Shown here piece by piece: positions 1 to 7,377 of a DNA stretch of 16,918 bases. Origin of the DNA: DATLBY01 sp035526665 (lineage in GTDB: Bacteria; Acidobacteriota; Terriglobia; Bryobacterales; Bryobacteraceae); the NCBI GenBank assembly GCA_035526665.1, contig DATLBY010000039.1, positions 1 through 16,918 on the forward strand, written 5' to 3'. Below the pieces are notes generated by a model that did not search any database, was not told the DNA's origin, and saw only the letters and a program-made list of their open reading frames with translations. Every line of letters starts with the position of its first letter. The stretch's first letter is position 1. Made by a program: the position numbers and the translations under genes.

Positions 1-514
1 CGTCAAAGATGGAAGGCGGAATTTCGAACTGGCAATGCCGGAGAGCTATTTTGACGGCGGGCATGACACAAAGCGCCGCGGGCACATCGCGCATGGGCGC
101 TGAAGCGAACACGTAGTGGCGGCTATGCTCCGGATCCATTAGGACGATGTGGCGAACCCCGAGCGCCTGATACTCGTTGCACTTTTCGAGCACCTGCTCA
201 AATGTGTCGTCAGGCGACATAATTTCGATGGTGACCGCCGGGACGTCCTCGACCACCTTTCCGGGCTTAATCGGGCGCTCCAAAACCATGACGTCGGGAA
301 TACGGTACCTGTCAGGCGCGATGCGCAGCCGGGCCTCGGGCAGCACGAGCGCGTTTTCGCAGCGATCCTTCAAGAATGCAACCAGAATCCCTTGCAACAG
401 CGAGTGCAGAATTGTAGCCGGGCTTCTCTCCAGCGGAATCCCGTTTAGGAATTCGCGATCGGGCTCATAGGTATGGGACAGGTATCCTTCCACGTTGGCC
501 ATGCTTTCGCTCAT
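1..514 (-). CDS. Uma2 family endonuclease-like protein (DUF820), partial at 3' end
   Basis: The minus strand reads 171 codons from an ATG at 514 to the window edge without a stop, so the C-terminus is missing. The protein fits the Uma2/DUF820 family, which has a PD-(D/E)XK restriction-endonuclease-like fold. Visible core residues are D74 in RIPDVMV, E97 in IEIMSPDD and K111 in EKCNEY, followed by the family-typical GVRHIVLMDP strand. Members are often 180-200 residues, so little is lost. The cellular role of Uma2 proteins is mostly unknown and many occur as multicopy orphans. A second in-frame ATG at 502 is an alternative start. A tiny upstream ORF (codons M-N-M-L, stop TAA) with its own GGAGG ends in TAATG, so its stop overlaps the 514 start and translation may be coupled. 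Family call is firm; biological role is not known. Confidence 0.85.
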   Translation of the reverse strand, partial: MSESMANVEGYLSHTYEPDREFLNGIPLERSPATILHSLLQGILVAFLKDRCENALVLPEARLRIAPDRYRIPDVMVLERPIKPGKVVEDVPAVTIEIMSPDDTFEQVLEKCNEYQALGVRHIVLMDPEHSRHYVFASAPMRDVPAALCVMPAVKIALRHCQFEIPPSIFD

Positions 515-627
515 TACAACATGTTCATTTGTGCCTCCATTGTCTCCAACTCTACCTGTGTAACGTGACAGAGTGATGTTCCAAGCCATTGGAGTTACAC
601 TCTTAGCTGGAGGAACACCCGACCTGC
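515..627. promoter_or_regulatory. Divergent intergenic region with a 7-bp inverted repeat
   Basis: This 113-bp gap separates the divergent Uma2 and E1 genes. It contains GTGTAAC at 558-564 and its exact reverse complement GTTACAC at 594-600. GTGACA at 565-570 resembles a -35 element and TACACT at 596-601 a -10 element, but their spacing is 25 bp, so they do not make one good promoter. The E1 Shine-Dalgarno TGGAGGA lies at 608-614, 13 bp before the ATG. An operator function is only inferred. Confidence 0.3.
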
Positions 628-2733
628 ATGGCGATACAGGCGAGCGGCGAGCTGAGCGCACCGATTGCAGTCCCGAATTGCAGTCTCGACCCCGATCAAC
701 TGATCCGCGCGTTCCGGTTGATGCATACCTCCCGCCGGATTGACGACCGCGAAATTCTGTTGAAGCGTCAAAGCAGGATCTACTTCCAGGTCAGCGGCGC
801 CGGTCATGAGGCTATTCAGGTCGCCGCGGGAATGGTGCTTCGGCCCGGCTTCGACTGGTGCTATCCGTATTACCGGGACAGGGGCCTGGCGCTCGCGCTG
901 GGTGTAACGCCGGAAGAGATGCTGCTCCAGGCGGTGGGAGCGGCCAGTGACCCGGCCTCCGGCGGCCGGCAGATGCCCTCGCACTGGAGCTCTCCTTCGC
1001 TCCATATTGTGACGGCCTCCTCACCCACCGGCACACAGTTTGTACAGGCAGCCGGCTGCGCCGAGGCCGCCGCATATATGAGTCCGGTGACCGATGAAAT
1101 TACGCTCGTCTCCACCGGCGAGGGCGCCACCAGCGAAGGCGAGTTCTGGGAATGCTTGAATATCGCCTGCCTGAAGAAGCTGCCTCTCCTGTTCCTGGTG
1201 CAGGACAACGGATTCGCGATCTCCGTTCCGGTGGAACAACAGACTCCCGGCGGCAATATTTCCGCACTGCTCTCCGGCTTCACCGATCTTCACAGAGTCG
1301 AAGTGGATGGCACGGACTTCATTGCTTCCCATAACGCGGTGCTGGAGGCGGCCAATTACTGCCGTGCCCGCAAAGGGCCGGCGCTGGTGCATGCGCACGT
1401 CACGCGGCCTTACTCGCACTCCCTGTCGGACGACGAGCGGCTTTACAAAACCACGGCGGAGCGCGCGCGCGAGGCCGATCGCGATCCTCTGGTGAATTTT
1501 CCCGATTGGCTCATCGCCGAAGGCCTGCTGGACCGGCACGCCCTGCAGCGAATGGTTTTCGAGGTGGATCAGGACGTACAGGAGATTACCGAGCGAGTGT
1601 TAAAAGCCGCTCCCCCGGCGCGCGGCAGTGCCCTCGAGTTTCTCTATTCCGACACCGTTGATCCCACCTCGGCCGCCTTCGAGACGCCCGCCCGGCTGGA
1701 GGGCGATCCGCGGACCATGGTGGACGAAATCAATTTGACCCTGGCCGAAGAGATGCGGCGCCAGTCGCGCGTGCTGGTCTTCGGAGAGGATGTGGCCGAC
1801 TGCAGCCGGGAAGAGAATCTCTCTGAGGTGAAAGGTAAAGGCGGAGTATTCAAGGCCACCGCAGGACTGCAGCGTGAGTTTGGCAGCCGCCGCTGCTTCA
1901 ACACGCCGATCGCCGAGGCCGGCATCATCGGCCGGGCCACGGGCATGGCCACCCGCGGCTTGAAGCCGGTGCCCGAAATTCAATTCTTCGATTACATCTG
2001 GCCCGCCATGATGCAGATTCGCGACGAGCTCGCCAATATTCGCTGGCGCTCGAACAACGGCTTCTCCTGTCCCATCGTGATTCGTGTCGCAATCGGCGGA
2101 TATCTGAATGGCGGCGCTATCTATCACAGCCAGTGCGGAGAGGTGGCATTCACGCATATTCCCGGTCTGCGGGTGGTGATGCCGTCGAATGCGCTCGACG
2201 CCTGCGGGCTGCTCCGCACGGCCATCCGCTGTGACGATCCCGTGTTGTTCCTGGAGCACAAACGGCTCTATCGCGAACCCTACAACCGGTCGCCGCACCC
2301 AGGTCCCGATTACCTGATCCCGTTCGGCAAGGCGAAAATTGTCAAGCCGGGCTCTTCCCTGACCATCGTGACTTATGGAGCCTTGGTGCAGAAGTCATTG
2401 CAGGCGGCGTTGCAGATGGAGCAGCGGAATCCACAGGCTAGCGTCGAAGTGATCGACCTCCGATCCCTGTCGCCCTACGATTGGCCGGTCATCCGGGCCT
2501 CCCTCGAGAAGACCAACCGCATCGTCGTGGCTCACGAAGACTGCCTGTCGTGGGGGTACGGCGCCGAGATCAGCGCCCGGATCGCGAATGAACTCTTCAG
2601 CTCCCTCGATGCTCCAGTGGGCCGTGTCGGCGCGCTGGACACATGGGTGGGTTACCATCCGCAGTTGGAGAACGAAATTCTACCCCAGGTAGAGGATCTG
2701 GTGCGCGAAGGCGAGCGCATCCTCGCCTATTAG
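628..2733 (+). CDS. Fused alpha/beta E1 of a thiamine-dependent 2-oxoacid dehydrogenase (branched-chain type)
   Basis: This 701-residue protein joins E1 alpha (about 20-335) and E1 beta (about 360-701) in one chain. E1 decarboxylates a 2-oxoacid with thiamine diphosphate and transfers the acyl group to the lipoyl domain of E2. The cofactor site is G164-E-G166 ending at D193-N194. GEG rather than GDG is typical of branched-chain E1 alpha. YYRDRG is at 81-86 and a phosphorylation-loop-like HSLSDDERLY at 264-273. In the beta half TPIAEAG contains the expected glutamate, E430. The length matches known fused E1 proteins. The start is ATG 628, with TGGAGGA rather far upstream. No E2, E3 or lipoate gene is within view, so it must act with subunits encoded elsewhere. 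It ends 5 bp from the convergent oxidoreductase gene with no terminator between. Substrate (branched-chain or pyruvate) is inferred. Confidence 0.92.
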   Translation: MAIQASGELSAPIAVPNCSLDPDQLIRAFRLMHTSRRIDDREILLKRQSRIYFQVSGAGHEAIQVAAGMVLRPGFDWCYPYYRDRGLALALGVTPEEMLLQAVGAASDPASGGRQMPSHWSSPSLHIVTASSPTGTQFVQAAGCAEAAAYMSPVTDEITLVSTGEGATSEGEFWECLNIACLKKLPLLFLVQDNGFAISVPVEQQTPGGNISALLSGFTDLHRVEVDGTDFIASHNAVLEAANYCRARKGPALVHAHVTRPYSHSLSDDERLYKTTAERAREADRDPLVNFPDWLIAEGLLDRHALQRMVFEVDQDVQEITERVLKAAPPARGSALEFLYSDTVDPTSAAFETPARLEGDPRTMVDEINLTLAEEMRRQSRVLVFGEDVADCSREENLSEVKGKGGVFKATAGLQREFGSRRCFNTPIAEAGIIGRATGMATRGLKPVPEIQFFDYIWPAMMQIRDELANIRWRSNNGFSCPIVIRVAIGGYLNGGAIYHSQCGEVAFTHIPGLRVVMPSNALDACGLLRTAIRCDDPVLFLEHKRLYREPYNRSPHPGPDYLIPFGKAKIVKPGSSLTIVTYGALVQKSLQAALQMEQRNPQASVEVIDLRSLSPYDWPVIRASLEKTNRIVVAHEDCLSWGYGAEISARIANELFSSLDAPVGRVGALDTWVGYHPQLENEILPQVEDLVREGERILAY

Positions 2734-2738
2734 GGGCC

Positions 2739-3335
2739 TTACAGCCCGCTTCGCTTGACTGCGTAATCGATGGCTGCCGCGGGCACTTCAAATTTGGCCA
2801 TTCCCTTATTGCCCATGAACCCCAGATCTTTAATGCCCACAGGGCTGGTATAGAAGGCGTCTGCCACCATCTTCCGAGCCCACTCGAAGAACCGGATGCC
2901 TGCATCCAGCTCGGGAGACTTGTTCTTGCGGTAGGCAATCAGGTCGAGCATGGCCGTCTGCTGCTCGTCCTTGGCCGTGACGAAATCCGAGCCGTAGCGT
3001 TTGCTCATCTGGCGGTCGAGCCAGGCGATGCCGCCGGTATAGATGGACGCCATCTCAGGATTCTGGCTGGATAAGAGGTCGATGAACTCCACCGCGCCGG
3101 AATCCAGAGCTCCCTTGGAGACTTCGTCGGCCGGAATAATAAGATCGGCGAGCCGCTGCATGGTTTTGAACTCGTGCGCCGTCAGGATCTTTGGCTTGTA
3201 AACGCCGGCGGCCTTCTTCTCTTCGGCCGCCGCATGGTGTACGTGCTGTGCCGCTTCCGCCGATACGCCGCCCAGGGTGGCCGATAGCGCGATATTGCGC
3301 AGTAAATCCCGCCGGGATGTGCTGTTTTCAGACAT
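2739..3335 (-). CDS. Gluconate 2-dehydrogenase subunit 3 family protein with Tat signal
   Basis: The 198-residue protein starts with a twin-arginine signal (S-R-R-D-L-L, then a hydrophobic stretch to about residue 27), so it should be exported folded. The rest matches the gluconate 2-dehydrogenase subunit 3 family, the small subunit of membrane-associated FAD sugar or polyol dehydrogenases. Its start overlaps the stop of the upstream GMC gene by 8 bp (ATGTCTGA) and is preceded by GAGGAAAGG, so the two are translationally coupled. In this family the small subunit carries the large FAD subunit, which has no signal of its own, across the membrane. No cytochrome c subunit follows; the convergent E1 gene comes next. 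Substrate is unknown. Confidence 0.9.
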   Translation of the reverse strand: MSENSTSRRDLLRNIALSATLGGVSAEAAQHVHHAAAEEKKAAGVYKPKILTAHEFKTMQRLADLIIPADEVSKGALDSGAVEFIDLLSSQNPEMASIYTGGIAWLDRQMSKRYGSDFVTAKDEQQTAMLDLIAYRKNKSPELDAGIRFFEWARKMVADAFYTSPVGIKDLGFMGNKGMAKFEVPAAAIDYAVKRSGL

Positions 3336-5037
3336 TGCCTTTCCTCAATTCCTCCGCCAGGTATTCGGCCGTGCGCCAAGCTAAAGCAATAATCGTGAGA
3401 GTGCAATTTTTGTCCGGATTGCTCACGAAGGGTCCGGCGTCTCCCACGAACAGGTTCTTCACGTCATGCGCCTGGCAGTATTTATTCAGCGGGGACGTTT
3501 TCGCGTCATCGCCCATGCGTACCGTTCCCAACTCGTGAATGATTGTGCCGCCCACCGAGATGCCGCTCGACTCGCGTTCCGGATTCCTCAGCCCCAGCAC
3601 CGTGCCGCCCATTGTCTCGATGATTTCGGTAAAGGTCTTGTGCATGTGCCGCACCTGTTTGATCTCGTTGTCGCTCCAGGCGAAATTGAAGCGCAATACC
3701 GGGATGCCCCAGCGGTCCACCACCTCCGGATCGATGGAGCAGAACGTTTTGTCATTGGGGATCATCTCACCCCGCCCGGAAAGGCCGATCGTGGTCCCGT
3801 AGCCTTGGCGGATAGCCGCTTTCAGCGACTTGCCATAGCCCTCGTGCGTCCGGCAGGCGCCGTGAAACGAGCCGACACCCGGCATTCCGAAGCCGCCCCC
3901 CAGCTCCACGTGGTAACCGCGCGGAAAGTCCTTCTCCTTCTTGTCCCATTCCCACCACGGAATGTACATGTGCGAGCCGCCCATGCCGTCGCTGTCATGC
4001 CGCGGCAGATTCTCCAGCGCCGGGATGTGACCGGCGAGCCCGTATCCCGTACTGTCCGTTAGGTAGCGGCCCACGGCTCCCGATGAGTTCGCCAGACCGT
4101 TAGTGTGCCCCGGACCTTTAGAGTTCAGCAGGAGCCTGGCGGATTCGCAAGCGCTGGCGGCCAGCACCACGGTCCGGCAGCGGATCTGCCGCTCGCTGCG
4201 GGTTTCTTTGTCGATGTAGGAAACCGCCTTTACCTTTCCCGCTCCGTCGGTGATCAGCTCACGCGCCATGGCATTAGTGAAAATCTTCAAACGTCCGCTC
4301 TTCATCGCCGGAAAGATCTGCACTTGACTGGATGAATAATTAGCGGCGCTCACGCAGCCGCGGCCGCACTGTCCGCAAAAGTGGCAGGCCGGCCGGCCGT
4401 TGGTCGGCTTCGTGATCACTGCGAGCCGCATGGGGATGCACGGGATTTTCAGCTTGTCGCAGGACTTCTTGATCAATACTTCGTGCACTCGGGGCGGTGG
4501 AGGCGTCTGGAAGACCCCATCGGGTGCGCTCCGGATGCCCTCTTTCGTCCCGGTCACGCCGATGAAGCCTTCTGCCTTGTCGTAATACGGAGACACATCC
4601 TCGTACCCTATCGGCCAGTCGGTGCCTAGGCCATCGCGCGAGTACGGTTTGAAGTCATAATCGGCGAAGCGAAGCGAAATGCGTCCGTAGTGATTGGTTC
4701 TACCGCCGATAATTCTCGACCGGAACCAGCGAAACTCGCTGCCCGGAGCCACGGTGTAGGGCTCACCTTCCATATCCCAGTAACCGTTCGGCGCCGAGAA
4801 ATAGCCCCACTGTTGTTTTCCGAAATACTGCGCGCCGCCTTCGCCGGATCCGCGATGGTCCACCTGGTGCGGCCACATGTGTTCCTTGAAATCCTTGGCC
4901 GGGTTGAGCATACGGCCGGCTTCGATAAGCGCCACGTTGACGCCCAGATCGGTCAACACCTTTACCATTGTTCCGCCGCCGGCGCCGGATCCGATCACCA
5001 CTACGTCGTAGACGGGGCTGCTTCGCTGAATCTGCAT
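3328..5037 (-). CDS. GMC family FAD-dependent oxidoreductase
   Basis: Starting at ATG 5037 gives 569 residues. The open frame continues upstream to 5232, but that extension reads through the divergent promoter region and is arginine-rich with no homology expected, so I reject it. The FAD-binding GxGxxG is G16-S-G18-A-G-G21 with an acidic E39 at the end of the second strand. The GMC C-terminal domain has H501 in HELGTVRMG and N544 in NPDKNCTLT, the usual catalytic pair. C218, C221, C224 and C228 form a Cys-x2-Cys-x2-Cys-x3-Cys cluster, resembling the iron-sulfur ligands reported for FAD glucose dehydrogenase large subunits. It is the large catalytic subunit paired with the overlapping Tat-signal gene, oxidising a sugar or alcohol in the periplasm. 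No signal peptide is seen. Exact substrate cannot be deduced. Confidence 0.93.
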   Translation of the reverse strand: MQIQRSSPVYDVVVIGSGAGGGTMVKVLTDLGVNVALIEAGRMLNPAKDFKEHMWPHQVDHRGSGEGGAQYFGKQQWGYFSAPNGYWDMEGEPYTVAPGSEFRWFRSRIIGGRTNHYGRISLRFADYDFKPYSRDGLGTDWPIGYEDVSPYYDKAEGFIGVTGTKEGIRSAPDGVFQTPPPPRVHEVLIKKSCDKLKIPCIPMRLAVITKPTNGRPACHFCGQCGRGCVSAANYSSSQVQIFPAMKSGRLKIFTNAMARELITDGAGKVKAVSYIDKETRSERQIRCRTVVLAASACESARLLLNSKGPGHTNGLANSSGAVGRYLTDSTGYGLAGHIPALENLPRHDSDGMGGSHMYIPWWEWDKKEKDFPRGYHVELGGGFGMPGVGSFHGACRTHEGYGKSLKAAIRQGYGTTIGLSGRGEMIPNDKTFCSIDPEVVDRWGIPVLRFNFAWSDNEIKQVRHMHKTFTEIIETMGGTVLGLRNPERESSGISVGGTIIHELGTVRMGDDAKTSPLNKYCQAHDVKNLFVGDAGPFVSNPDKNCTLTIIALAWRTAEYLAEELRKGNV

Positions 5038-5130
5038 ACGCTGACAGCTTATCTCATCCCGCGGTGGGCGGGAAGCTGGATCCCCAAACAAATTGCTGAA
5101 AGAATGTTGCTGAAATTGATATGATAAGGA

Positions 5131-5394
5131 ATGCCAAGAACAAAGACCGCCGAAGCAGGAGTGTCCGCGGCCTCGGAGCCCCGCAAAAAGCGGGTTGCCG
5201 TATCTAAACCTGCGTCTGGCGTGCACAAACACGCAACTAACAAAGAAGTAAAAAAGCCGGAAACTGTTCGCGCTGTCACCCGCGAAGAGATTGCGAGCCT
5301 CGCCTATTCCTTTTGGGAGTCTCGCGGCTATGAGGACGGATTCGCGGAAGGGGATTGGTTGCGCGCCGAACGCGAGCTACTGATACTTGCGTAG
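5131..5394 (+). CDS. DUF2934 domain protein
   Basis: The 87-residue protein has a lysine- and alanine-rich disordered N-terminus (1-48) and a short C-terminal DUF2934 motif, residues 51-83, containing IASLAYSFWESRGY and the family's G-x-x-E-x-D-W-x-x-AE pattern. This small domain is common in Acidobacteria and Proteobacteria; its function is unknown. It is divergent from the GMC operon and its last 18 bp overlap the convergent end of lexA. No proper Shine-Dalgarno spacing exists: AAGGA abuts the ATG. TATGAT at 5120-5125 would place the transcription start on or next to the ATG, so the message could be leaderless. Confidence 0.82.
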   Translation: MPRTKTAEAGVSAASEPRKKRVAVSKPASGVHKHATNKEVKKPETVRAVTREEIASLAYSFWESRGYEDGFAEGDWLRAERELLILA

Positions 5395-6006
5395 AACGGC
5401 CAACACGCGACCCTGCACATGGAGAGCAGCCGGCGGCACGATGATCGGCTGCATCGCGGAATTGGCGGGCTGTAACCGCACCGATCCGTCGGCCTCTCTG
5501 TAAAGTCTTTTCAGAGTGGTTTCCATGCCATCTACAAGGGCGACCACGATGTCGCCGTTCTTCACTTCAGACACTCTTTCCACCAGCACGAAATCCCCGC
5601 TGCAGATGTGGTCCTCGATCATGGAATCGCCCCGCACCTCCAGCGCGTAGGTTTCGGACTTACCCAGAAAATCGGCGAAGTTGAGCGCCTCATTGCTCGC
5701 CACCGCTTCCACCGGCGATCCCGCCGCAATACGGCCGAGCAGTGGAACTTCCAGGCGGCCCACAGGGGTCTGATGGTCTCGCCGTTCCTCCAGGTACTTG
5801 CCGGAAACCTCCAGCGAGCGGCTCTGGTTAAAGCTTCTGCGCAGGTAGTGTTTGGCTTCCAGAGCGGAGACATGTTTATGCACGGTAGCCAGGGAGGCTA
5901 ATTCGAGTGCATGGGCGATTTCGTGGTAGCTGGGGCTATAGCCGTTTTTCTCAATAAAGTCGGCCAGAAAATCGAGGACCTGTTTTTGTCGTTTAGTCAG
6001 CGCCAT
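5377..6006 (-). CDS. lexA: LexA SOS repressor
   Basis: At 209 residues it has the full LexA architecture. An N-terminal winged helix (1-65) includes the family-typical RQKQVLDFL and GYSPSYHEIAHAL. The self-cleavage site is A95-G96 in RIAAGSP, and the serine/lysine dyad is S128 in GDSMIEDHI and K166 in TTLKRLY. It represses DNA-damage genes until RecA filaments trigger its cleavage. ATG 6006 is chosen because the product has the normal N-terminus; the Shine-Dalgarno is weak. A promoter with a TTGACT -35 box lies 20-50 bp upstream, with a short dyad between it and the start that may be an operator. It stands alone, with no recA, dinB or imuB-type gene nearby. Confidence 0.97.
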   Translation of the reverse strand: MALTKRQKQVLDFLADFIEKNGYSPSYHEIAHALELASLATVHKHVSALEAKHYLRRSFNQSRSLEVSGKYLEERRDHQTPVGRLEVPLLGRIAAGSPVEAVASNEALNFADFLGKSETYALEVRGDSMIEDHICSGDFVLVERVSEVKNGDIVVALVDGMETTLKRLYREADGSVRLQPANSAMQPIIVPPAALHVQGRVLAVLRKYQ

Positions 6007-6009
6007 GGA

Positions 6010-6022
6010 TGAGCTTCGCTCA
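6010..6022. repeat. Short dyad upstream of lexA
   Basis: TGAGC and GCTCA flank a 3-bp centre, a perfect 5-bp inverted repeat. It lies between the predicted lexA -10 box and the ATG at 6006. It could be an operator or a small leader hairpin; with such short arms chance occurrence is also possible. Confidence 0.3.
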
Positions 6023-6026
6023 CCCC

Positions 6027-6055
6027 ATTGTTGGCGAAGAAAAGGGGAAAGTCAA
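6027..6055 (-). promoter_or_regulatory. lexA promoter
   Basis: On the minus strand TTGACT (6055-6050) is separated by exactly 17 bp from AACAAT (6032-6027). The first matches sigma70 -35 at 5 of 6 bases and the second matches -10 at 4 of 6. The start of transcription would fall near 6020, within the TGAGC-TTC-GCTCA dyad at 6010-6022, which lies just upstream of the lexA start codon. That position would suit a LexA autoregulatory site, but the sequence is not a known LexA box to my knowledge. Confidence 0.55.
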
Positions 6056-6406
6056 GAGGGTGAGCAAGTAGCCCTTGACGGCATTCCCGGCATCTCCTCG
6101 CGATCCGCTGTAGTGGAAGCAAATTCCGCCTTCGGCTACATACGGGAAACTAGGGCTTGTCGTGTAAAGCACTTCGAAACGATAAGTTTTCTTGAATAAA
6201 AAGGAGTTTTGCAGAGGAATAAAATGATAAATTAGGAATTCCGGCTATAGTGTGAGTGAGGCCGTGCAATTCCGAACAGAAACGGTGGGAGTGGAAATAA
6301 AGATGGAGCAGGAATGGTAGTGGATAAAAAGCTACGCCCCGGGCACATGCCTTTTTCAAGGTAGAGGCGACACCGGGGCCTTCAACCAGATCTTAGCGGG
6401 ATTAGC
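6056..6406. other. Gene-free stretch with an AT-rich section and one hairpin
   Basis: No convincing gene is seen between the lexA promoter and the Abi-type reading frame. Bases 6180-6240 are markedly AT-rich compared with the surroundings. GCCCCGG at 6336-6342 pairs exactly with CCGGGGC at 6373-6379, and within the loop TGCCTT and AAGGTA can form a second helix with one wobble pair. The result is a two-step stem about 44 nt long. No U-run follows it, so it is not an ordinary terminator. A 69-codon minus frame here has no coding character. Confidence 0.4.
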
Positions 6407-7129
6407 ATGAAAAGTCAAGCCGCATTCGCTTGCTCAGCGGTGGAGATCCGTGATCTTGAAAAGACGCTCTCGTTCGAGCGATTTGGCGCGTATGTTCAAA
6501 TAGCTAAAGGGGATCGAGCCATTGCGCTGAAGCTGTACGAACGTAACACGTACCTTTCAGAATCCCTCTAAGGGCTGGTTCAAGGCTTTGAGATTCCATT
6601 TCGCAACTCAATAGACTTGCTACTTTCGACAGCATATGGAGAAAATTGGTATTCCACCATTGCAATGGAGTTTGCGCAACGGAGTCAAGTTGCGGAGGCC
6701 AAGGACAAGTTGCGCAAGAGCAATTCAGCGGTTTCACATGGTCGCGTCATCGCTCAACTTACGCTCGGGTTTTGGACGGCCTTAATAGGCCGACGTTACG
6801 AGCATACGCTCTGGACTCAGCATTTACACAGGTCCTTCCCTTATGCGCTCGAGAAGTTAACGCTTACAACAGGCGAGAAGAGGATCGTTAGGCTCCGCCG
6901 AAACGAAATATCCAAACGTGTCGACGCCATAAAGACCCTCAGAAACCGAATCGCTCACCACGAGTGTATTTTGCGACTAGCGCTACCAGAAGCATATAAC
7001 GATATCCTAGACGCGATTGGTTGGCTCTGCCCAACTACAGCTTCATGGGTCAGCAATTGTAATTCGTTTCGGGAGCGCTATGATCGCTCACTGCCGAGCC
7101 TGCCCAGCGTTTCGCAGCCACGTTCGTAG
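6407..7129 (+). pseudogene. Abi family (HEPN-type) protein gene interrupted by an in-frame TAA
   Basis: From ATG 6407 one frame runs 240 sense codons to TAG at 7127, except for a single TAA at 6569-6571 (codon 55). Both sides belong to one protein. Upstream are LEKTLSFERFGAY and ALKLYERNTYLSESL; downstream are QGFEIPFRNSIDLL and YGENWY, all in the order of the Abi_2/AbiD-AbiF family. The C-terminal LRNRIAHHE carries the R-x4-H motif of HEPN ribonucleases. Such proteins act in abortive phage defence in characterised cases. The stop replaces the position where relatives usually have Tyr (TAT/TAC to TAA is one change). A TTG at 6617 could start a 170-residue C-terminal piece. Local GC looks lower than the neighbours, suggesting transfer. 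It may be a recent pseudogene, a sequencing error or, less likely, a readthrough gene. Confidence 0.82.
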
Positions 7130-7151
7130 CGATCTCTGCCCGTTGGGTTGC

Positions 7152-7373
7152 TTAATTCCGTCCGCACATGGCCGGAGTTCTGCACATGCCGGCCGGGCAG
7201 CCGCCCATCTGCGGCTGAGGCGCAGAGCCGCCGGCGTGCGCGGCGAACGTGGATAATTCCTGGTTCAGGTGCGATTGGCCGCAAGACGGGCAAGCCAGCG
7301 CCGTGTCGCTGCCGCGCACCAGCTTCTCAAACTTGGTCCCGCAATCCTCACAGCGATATTCGTAAATCGGCAT
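7152..7373 (-). CDS. FmdB-type small zinc ribbon protein
   Basis: The 73-residue product begins MPIYEYRCEDCG and has a second CPSCG knuckle, so C8/C11 and C28/C31 form one zinc site. This is the FmdB regulatory-protein family (CxxC_CxxC_SSSS type). The C-terminal tail is glycine-rich and holds three more cysteines (C59, C64, C70). Function of the family is not established; a regulatory role is claimed only for the Methylophilus namesake. It starts 4 bp after the dacB stop, with AGGAAC inside the dacB end as ribosome site, so it is the second gene of that operon. Confidence 0.88.
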   Translation of the reverse strand: MPIYEYRCEDCGTKFEKLVRGSDTALACPSCGQSHLNQELSTFAAHAGGSAPQPQMGGCPAGMCRTPAMCGRN

Positions 7374-7377
7374 ATAG

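Noticed and set aside
5038..5232. Upstream extension of the GMC oxidoreductase frame to 634 residues
   Set aside because: The added 65 residues cross the divergent promoter and the DUF2934 gene and have no FAD-family character; the GxGxxG begins at the usual distance from ATG 5037.
6150..6359. 69-codon minus-strand frame
   Set aside because: No ribosome site, no recognisable motif, and it spans the hairpin at 6336-6379.
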